64,000 nucleotides of DNA from Drechslerella dactyloides (lineage: Eukaryota > Ascomycota > Orbiliomycetes > Orbiliales > Orbiliaceae). Positions 57,438 to 64,000 of this stretch are shown here, piece after piece. Each line of letters begins with the position of its first letter. The stretch's first letter is position 1. The notes below the pieces were generated by a model. That model ran no database searches. It saw only the letters and a program-made list of their open reading frames with translations, and was not told the origin of the DNA. The translations under genes and the position numbers were made by a program. The stretch spans positions 3,472,001 through 3,536,000 of the forward strand of contig JAGTWJ010000017.1 in assembly GCA_020064725.1 (NCBI GenBank), given 5' to 3'.

Positions 57438-60400
57438 TCATTCTCGTTTCTTGCCTTTCCCCTCCATTTTGCTCTGATGGTCAAACAGAAGAGTCTCCAT
57501 ATCCGTCAAATTCTTCTCGTGCGCTTCTTCCCAAAGTTGTTTCCCATCCTTGTTAGGTCCAGAGATATCAACGCCAGCGGCCAAGAGCAATTTGACAACT
57601 TCCAGATATCCGTCCCTGGGTTGAATTGCATAATATACCGGAGCCATACCCTGGTTATCTTTCATATCGACAGGTGCTTTTCCCGCTATGAGTGCTTTGA
57701 CAGCAGCTGCATGCCCTCCTTTCGCCGCCACGTGCAAAGGCGTCCTGCCATCGCGATTCTTGACTGTTAAGCTTTGCATGTCGTGCCTCTGAGCAAGCAG
57801 CTTCGTGATGTATGTACCGCCGGACTCTGCCTCTAAGTGGAGGATGTAGTTATCGTTATTGTCACGGGCTTTCACATCCGCACCAGCATCCACCAGATAT
57901 TTGATGATCTCCTCATTACCCTTTACGACCGCGTGGTGCAATGCCGTCCGGTTCATATTATCCTTGAGGTCGATGTCAGCTCCTTGGAGCCAGACGTTCT
58001 TGCACTCGTCATCCTTCTGATTTTTGAAACGCTCCGGTAGCCCTAATCGGAGCCTTTCAATCATCTTCTTTACCATGCCGAAGTTATTACAGTTTATTGC
58101 GATTCGGAGCGCCGACCTTTGGCCTGGTTTGCCAATCGAAGCGCCGCGGGACAGCAAGAAATCGGCGGAGTTGGAAGCATTAGACTCTACCGCCAGGTCC
58201 AACGGTGTTTTCCCTTCGTTGTCTACTTTGTTCATGACAGCTGCGATATCAAAGATGAGGTCACGATCAAGCCACTGCCATATGAATTTGCTGTTAGTGG
58301 CGGTAGCGTGGTGGAGAATATTCTGGCCTTTGCTGTCCGTGTAATATTGATCTATATCGATTTCGCTCAGCTCGTCACTCCATCTACTTGCCAGAAGCTC
58401 AACGACACTCTCCCTCCCGCTTTGGACTGCTTTCATCAGCGGCGAAGATTCCGGGTCTCCAGAGAACTCATCGAATATTGCGCCACTGTCTATCAAGACT
58501 GCGATCACGTCGATATGGCCACCGATTATAGCAAGATTCATAGCTGAATCTCCACTAGAGGTCGTTGCATTGAGATCAACGTCCTGAGGCTGACAGATCA
58601 GATCCACGCATCTCAGATGACCATTCTCAGCTGCAAACATTAGTGGAGTTTTGGAGTCGCCTGTTGACCTTTGACAGGTATTTGCCCGCGGGCCTAGGTG
58701 TATCAGCAACCTTTCGACAAGTTGGGCGAAGCCAATTTCCGCCGCGTACGATAAAGCTGATCTCCCAGAATCATCAACATGGAGCTGATCAACGCTTTCA
58801 AAGACTGCATCTGCCATTTCCCAATTGTTGTATAAGGCGGCCCAGATAAGAGCTGTTTTGCCAGTGTCATCCGTTGAGCGATAATCTTCCTGCGAGAAGG
58901 ATCTATACCGAAACACCGCATCGAAATTGATTTTAGCCCAGTCCACCGGCTTCCAGCTCTTCGGAGCGTCCGAGTCCGCCGTTGGACAATAGTCTATAAA
59001 TTTGGCTCTAGCGTTGTCGTCTAATCTTGTTTTGATCAATTGGAAGATGAGCCATCCGTAGCCCTGTGCTATGGGAGAAGAGGGATCGGTTTGTAGCATT
59101 GCGTTAAAATCGACGCCCCACCAATCTGGTTCAACTAGGTCGGGGACGAAGTCTGGGTTAACGGATAGGACGCAATAAAGTAGGTTTCCCATCGCAGCAA
59201 TGCGCTCTCCTTTGGTCTCTCCATTGGTCAATCCGCGAGGTGGTACCGACACGACGAATCGCAAGGTATTTCGATAGATGTCCTCAGCTTGAATAGGATT
59301 GAATAACGGCCAGTGTTCAACAGCGCGAGTGATTGTGGAAGAAACTTCGCGCGGCCCAGGCAGCATCTTCAGATCCATCAGGACGGGCAAGATGCAGCAG
59401 TAAGCGTCTTCTGTCGACCCAAGCCCGGCTTCCTCGAAACACCGCGCCAATGCTTCTACCGTAGAAAGTTGAAGCCCAAAACCCTTCCAAAGGGTCCCTT
59501 GCCGGAACCTCTGGCGTGGGAATATCACTTCAAGTTGCCCACCGATGCTGCCCACATTTTTGAGAACCGCCTGTAGAAAGAGCATGAAGATATCTTGACC
59601 ACACATCCTAAGTGGGCTATTTTGCGTTTCAATATATGTTATATAGGATCTGCCGTCCGGTGGTCTGGCCTCTAGAGACCCAAAAATAGGAAGATACGGA
59701 CCACCGTTCGTTTCTACATAGCCGCATTTTGTACCTATGACTTCGCGGCGACCAATCTTGAGGCTGCCTCTATGGACGTAATCTTGCCAGTGAATGCAAG
59801 GAAATTCATCGGCGCTTCTGCTGATCATCCGGAGGGATTTCTTGTCATTAGATGATGTGTAGTTTGCTCCTGCAGACTCAAAAAACCGAAATTGTAAGGC
59901 ATTCATAGACATTGCCCAGAGACCGAGCAGGGCCTCAAGCTGCAACATCGTCGAAGTTCCGTTGCCAACGTCAAGATTGAGTTTATGTACCTCACGCGAT
60001 CCTGGTTCAGATATATTTAGGCAGACAGACCACTCGTTATGCTCACGAGCAGAAGCGCCCGTCAGAATGGGTCCGGCAGTCGTTGACAGTATCTCCAGGA
60101 GCCTTCCCATGGCGGCGTCAAGTTGACGAGCCGTCTTTCGAACCTCGAGATTATCCCAATTGAAAGCTGCGCGTGGAGTCATCCCTGTGTACTCGGCTAA
60201 TTGACATCGGGCACGAATCAAGGACCTCGCGAACTCAGAATCGTCGCTCTGGGTGGTTCTAGCTCCGAGATTATCCAAATGTACACCTTTGATCGAGAAT
60301 TCAGTCGAAATGCATACTATAGACATTGAGAGAGCTAAAGATATATGGGAAAACAGACAGACTCACATTTTAAGCGCGAATCTGGATCCACTTGAACGTG

Positions 60401-61984
60401 TACTTCACCAACATTATGGATATGTGTGGTAAAAAAGTCCAGTTCGTGTCCGTGGAGTAACTTGGGGTCGCTGATGAACGGGTGCTCCTCGGAGCTCTGG
60501 AGAGAATCCTTCTTTAGGAATCTGCGGATCAAATTCATAGTCTTGTCTGTACGCTGAGTTCGCAGTATAGTCCTTACGATAGACATGAGGAGAGTTGCCC
60601 CGAGTTGTGCAAGAATCACGCTTGCGTGCATTGCTCTGAGACCAACGAACTGACAGATAAAACCAAGAGTCGATGTGCTTATCGCAAGCCAGAGCATCGA
60701 AGTCATGCTTTTCCCCGATCTGACGGATCTGATATAATCGGAGCCATCATACTCCCCGATATACGAACCGAATACTTGATCCCCAACCTTCTGCCCGCCT
60801 GGCTGGATCCAATAAATTTTGCTGTTAGAACTTGGATCCCGTTTGAAGTGGGTCTCTTCCGAAGATCTTTCGATAATGTAGGCGCAAAGGAACAGCCCAA
60901 AGCACATTAGAATAGTACCAACAAAGGTCACCGGAAATGCGTAGTTGTCGGCGGGCTGTCCAGTTTCTAACAGGAAGCTTTCTGGATACTTGTATACCGT
61001 AAAGGCTCCAAACACTAGAACACCTGGTATTCACTCATAATCGAATCAGCTAATTTTCTCCCTTGAATATTACTTTATACTTCTGTACTAACCAGTCTGA
61101 AGAAGCACTCCGAGAGCAGCGGCCGCATAAGTGAAGCCTGGTGCCAGCCGTACAATTCCGACGTTAAGAGAGAGATTGGGGTGGTGGTCTCTCGATCTCA
61201 TGGCCTCGCCATGTTGAGTAAGGTGTTGCAAGGGCTGGGCCTCAGCAACCTTGGTAGCGCTTTTCCAGCGGGTTGATGCCTCACGCCACACCGAAGCTGC
61301 GGATTTTTCCCATAGCATGGATACTATTGGGTTCTTCGAACCGTCGCCATTGCTCGTATCATCTGATTTGACGACGACTTCGAGTATCTGAGGATCCCCC
61401 AAAGTACGAGTGATTCCGCCTCCATCGAAGACTTCGGCGGTAGACTCAGAAGTACACGACAGAAGGTCCGCTTCGATGGTACTCGGGCTTTCCTGCGCCC
61501 GTCCTATGAAGGCTCGCAATGAAGGACTTCCACAAACGCGAATGACTGATACCACAGCGGTAAGGAGGCCCAAAGGAGCCATCGCGAAGACAAGATTGTC
61601 CCATATATCTAGCGATTCGCTGAGGAACTGTTTGGTCACTTGTTCCCCGAATAGGGTGATGAGCGGAGCCTATGTTCTTCAGGATCAGAACTCAATTTCC
61701 TCAAAGCGGCATTCGTGAACTGCAGTGCATCCGGCTTCTGGTTCACGAGACAATTGATGAGGTTGAGGGCTTACCAAGTCCGTTGCGAAATTATTCGTAA
61801 AATCATCCCAGCTGAAGGCTGAAGCACACGGCAAACGAACGGTGATAAGGAAGAACGCCAGAAATATTTCTATGAGAAGAGGTAAGAATAGGTCGCATGC
61901 ATTGTCACCAGCGAAGCCTCGCCGTGTGCGAATGTAGGATACGATACCAGCGGGTAGCACTATGTTGCCTTCTCTGCGTCTCAT
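57438..61984 (-). CDS. Large six-TM, ankyrin-repeat protein of unknown function
   Basis: Four inferred exons, 61984-61775, 61669-61093, 61014-60367 and 60316-57438, give 1437 aa. Roughly six hydrophobic segments lie in the first 420 residues, e.g. LFLPLLIEIFLAFFLITV, LVFAMAPLGLLTAVVSVI, FPVTFVGTILMCFGLFLCAY and LWLAISTSTLGFICQF. Between them is a conserved-looking RVCGSPSLRAFIGRAQE block. A globular middle (about 480-960) has no family I can name. The last ~470 residues carry around ten to twelve ankyrin repeats (e.g. DGRTPLHVAAKGGHAAAVKA, NRTALHHAVVKGNEEIIKYL). I know this TM-plus-ankyrin layout as a recurrent, lineage-expanded class in filamentous ascomycetes, with no established role. Head-to-head with GPATCH1. 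Confidence 0.8.
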
Positions 61985-62362
61985 ATCTTATCCAGTGGGT
62001 TTGGCTTAATATCGATGGTAGCCGAGCGCTGCTATATGGTGCAATTGCAAGCACTGGCGATGTTTCCTCGATACGCGACGAGGCCACGATGGCTGAAGTT
62101 AGAGTCCGGCTGCGACGAAAGCTTTGAGGAGTTCGAATGAGTGATCAGACTCACAAACCCTGGTGTGAATTCATATCGCGCGCTCACAGCCACAAGTTAA
62201 TGGGAACCTTGCACTCCACCCCCAGCAAGAGCATACCGGAGACATGATTGGACGACACAGGGCGTGTTGCATTACCATTTTGGCTACTTCATTTCGGTAC
62301 AAACATACGGCGACTTCATCTCGGCACAAACAAGACTTCACCCGTCAGCAACGTCCACTACT
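61985..62362. promoter_or_regulatory. Divergent promoter region ankyrin gene/GPATCH1
   Basis: 378 bp between the two start codons, no repeats or named sites seen. In-frame ATG codons at 62264 and other upstream ATGs in different frames precede the chosen GPATCH1 start. Confidence 0.45.
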
Positions 62363-64000
62363 ATGTCGCATCACCCGAGCAAGCGATCGCGGACGGCCTT
62401 CGAAAGGGAAGACACGTCACCATACCTTATATACGGCACGCCTTTCGAGGCGCCAGACCCGAAGTCGCGCGACAAAGATGCCTTCCTACCAGCGTGGAAG
62501 CAGGAGGTCGTGGACGAGCGAGGGCGGAAACGGCTACACGGCGCCTTCACAGGAGGCTTCAGCGCGGGGTACGCAAACTATATAATTGGAGTACACGAGA
62601 ACTGGTTTAGCTAACTTGGTATCGTTCGTTCGAATCGCAGGTACTTCAATACTGTAGGATCCAAAGAAGGTGTCTGTCCCCATCACCTACCAGCAACTTG
62701 ACACATACATACATACATACATTCATACATCCGTCCAGTCCGATAAACACAAGATGAGCAAATACCATGCACATACACCTTGCGAAAGAACACTACGACT
62801 GACACCAATTCACCCGCCTCGGGTCTGTACGACATACAGGATGGACGCCCTCGACCTTCACCTCCTCGCGGGGCAATCGCGCCAAAATCACCGCCCTGAA
62901 ACCCGAAGACTTCATGGACGAGGACGACCTAGCGGAAGCCGCTGCGGAGGAGGAACGCAAGATTCAGCGGGAGGCCGAGGCGGCCGAGGCGGAGGGGACC
63001 TCAGCCGAAGAACTCGCGAACAGAGGCCTTACCAATACGGCTACCCTATTCAATATGCTCTCCAGCGCCGATGAGGAGTATGCTCTCGGCAAAAAGCTGA
63101 TGCAGAAGATGGGGTGGCGGGAAGGGCAAGGCGTTGGACCCAAGGTCCGGAGGAAGGTCAGGGATCAAGACAATGCCGATGGGGAAGAGGAGGATTTCAA
63201 GACCTTCTGGTTCGCCCCGGAAGATGTGAAAGCTCGGCGATGGCCTCACAAGACGGATACAAAGGGTCTAGGATATACGGGCGAGCTTAGAGCTGATGAC
63301 GGACAGGAAGAAGAAGTTGTCAAGCCGAAGCCTGCTGTCGTGAAACCGCTTAAGAAACCGAATGTCCGGCTAGGTATGGGCGTCGGTGTTTTCAATGATG
63401 ACGGCGAGGACGACGACGATATATACGAAATCAAACCAAAGTCGGCGTATAACAAGGCTATAGGCGCAGACAAGAAGAAGAAGGCAAAAGCACCCGCCGG
63501 CACAACCCCTGCGGTGAAGGTACCCGGTCGCCATATCTTCGTTTCTAAGAAGGAGAGCTTAAATCGAGCGAAGCTGCGAAGATGCAACGACGGCACACTC
63601 CCACTGCCCGGTTTCATCCTCGCAGACGAGCCGTTATGGGACGACACTCCGAAGAAATATCCTCTTCCCGATGTTCCTGAGGACTACATCCCAGAAAGAA
63701 TGCGGGAGAACCCAGCCGAATACGCCGCAAGAAAGGCGGAACAGCAACAGCCTACAACCCTTGACATCAAGTCTCGAGGTGCATTGCTGGGCGAGGAACA
63801 GTTGCCGGGAAAGTCTGTATTCGATTTCCTCACGCCCGCTGCAAGAGAGCGAATCGCAGCGGCATCAGGGCAAAAGAATCTGCCGCCAGCATTGGGAGAG
63901 CAAGTGGATACAGGCAAGACGGCGGATCAGAAAAGCCTAGATGCGATCCCGTATCTTGAGGAGTCGGTGGCACAGAATGCGCTCAAGGGCTTTCTGCCAT
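62363..64000 (+). CDS. GPATCH1: GPATCH1-like G-patch protein, truncated by the right edge
   Basis: Exons 62363-62568, 62641-62669 (29 nt) and 62840 to beyond 64000; at least 465 residues are in the window. The N-terminus matches the TGH/GPATCH1 (DUF1604) family: [49 protein letters not shown] and KPEDFMDEDDLAE. The G-patch follows: ALGKKLMQKMGWREGQGVGP. Further family blocks are PLPGFILADE, YPLPDVPEDYIPERM and GALLGEEQLPGKSVFDFLTP. Family members associate with spliceosomal DEAH helicases. The ATG at 62363 (MSHHPSKRSR) is preferred over the in-frame 62264 ATG because that extension is not family-like. Intron 2 contains a CATA microsatellite. Confidence 0.88.
62701..62730. repeat. CATA microsatellite in an intron
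   Basis: An imperfect ACATACAT run within intron 2 (62670-62839) of the GPATCH1-like gene. It lies between the donor GTGTCT and the acceptor ATACAG. Confidence 0.7.

Noticed and set aside
62615..62650. TTCGAAT core resembling a tRNA T loop in the GPATCH1 intron
   Set aside because: Stem bases do not pair and the sequence is accounted for as an intron end plus exon.

Overview
The window looks like a chromosomal segment of a filamentous ascomycete (Pezizomycotina). The reasons are short GT-AG introns (mostly about 50-110 nt) with CTAAC-like branch sites, dense genes on both strands, typical ascomycete gene content, and a Tc1/mariner relic whose only lesions are in-frame TAG codons, as expected of repeat-induced point mutation (RIP). 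Exon boundaries below were deduced by hand from reading frame, splice signals and family conservation. No transcript data were available.

Left part (1-26 kb). A decayed Tc1/mariner transposase (minus strand, running off the left edge) and a short inverted-repeat element lie in AT-rich sequence. They are followed by a DET1-like histidine phosphatase (which seems to need a 2-nt exon), ceramide glucosyltransferase, exonuclease V, quinolinate phosphoribosyltransferase (BNA6), the meiotic double-strand-break enzyme SPO11, a conserved fungal protein of unknown function, and a multi-pass LtrA-family membrane protein. Two gene-poor stretches (14.5-18.1 and 19.6-22.3 kb) flank the unknown-function gene.

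Middle (27-39.6 kb). An unrecognised disordered RS/RG-rich protein is followed by an accessory-looking stretch. It holds a frameshifted pseudogene, cytosolic-type aspartate aminotransferase, and two diverged tandem fragments of a Ty3/gypsy-like reverse transcriptase.

Right part (39.6-64 kb). This is a compact housekeeping block: LRP1/C1D (exosome cofactor), a 2-dehydropantoate 2-reductase, a Prp38B-like RS protein, Ku70, SNX4/Atg24, a REC114 candidate, an ARL3/ARFRP1 GTPase, FKBP12, argininosuccinate lyase, ARP10, a 1437-residue six-TM ankyrin protein, and a GPATCH1-like G-patch protein cut by the right edge. Head-to-head pairs are common: EXO5/BNA6, LRP1/PAN5, KU70/SNX4, ARL3/FKBP12, ARG4/ARP10 and ankyrin/GPATCH1.

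Themes. Several genes act in DNA break metabolism (SPO11, REC114 candidate, KU70, EXO5), and there are many very small exons (2, 13, 15, 15, 24 and 29 nt). No CRISPR array, rRNA or convincing tRNA was seen. The items most worth following up are the 2-nt exon, the SPO11/REC114 linkage, the TM-ankyrin protein, and the repeat relics.
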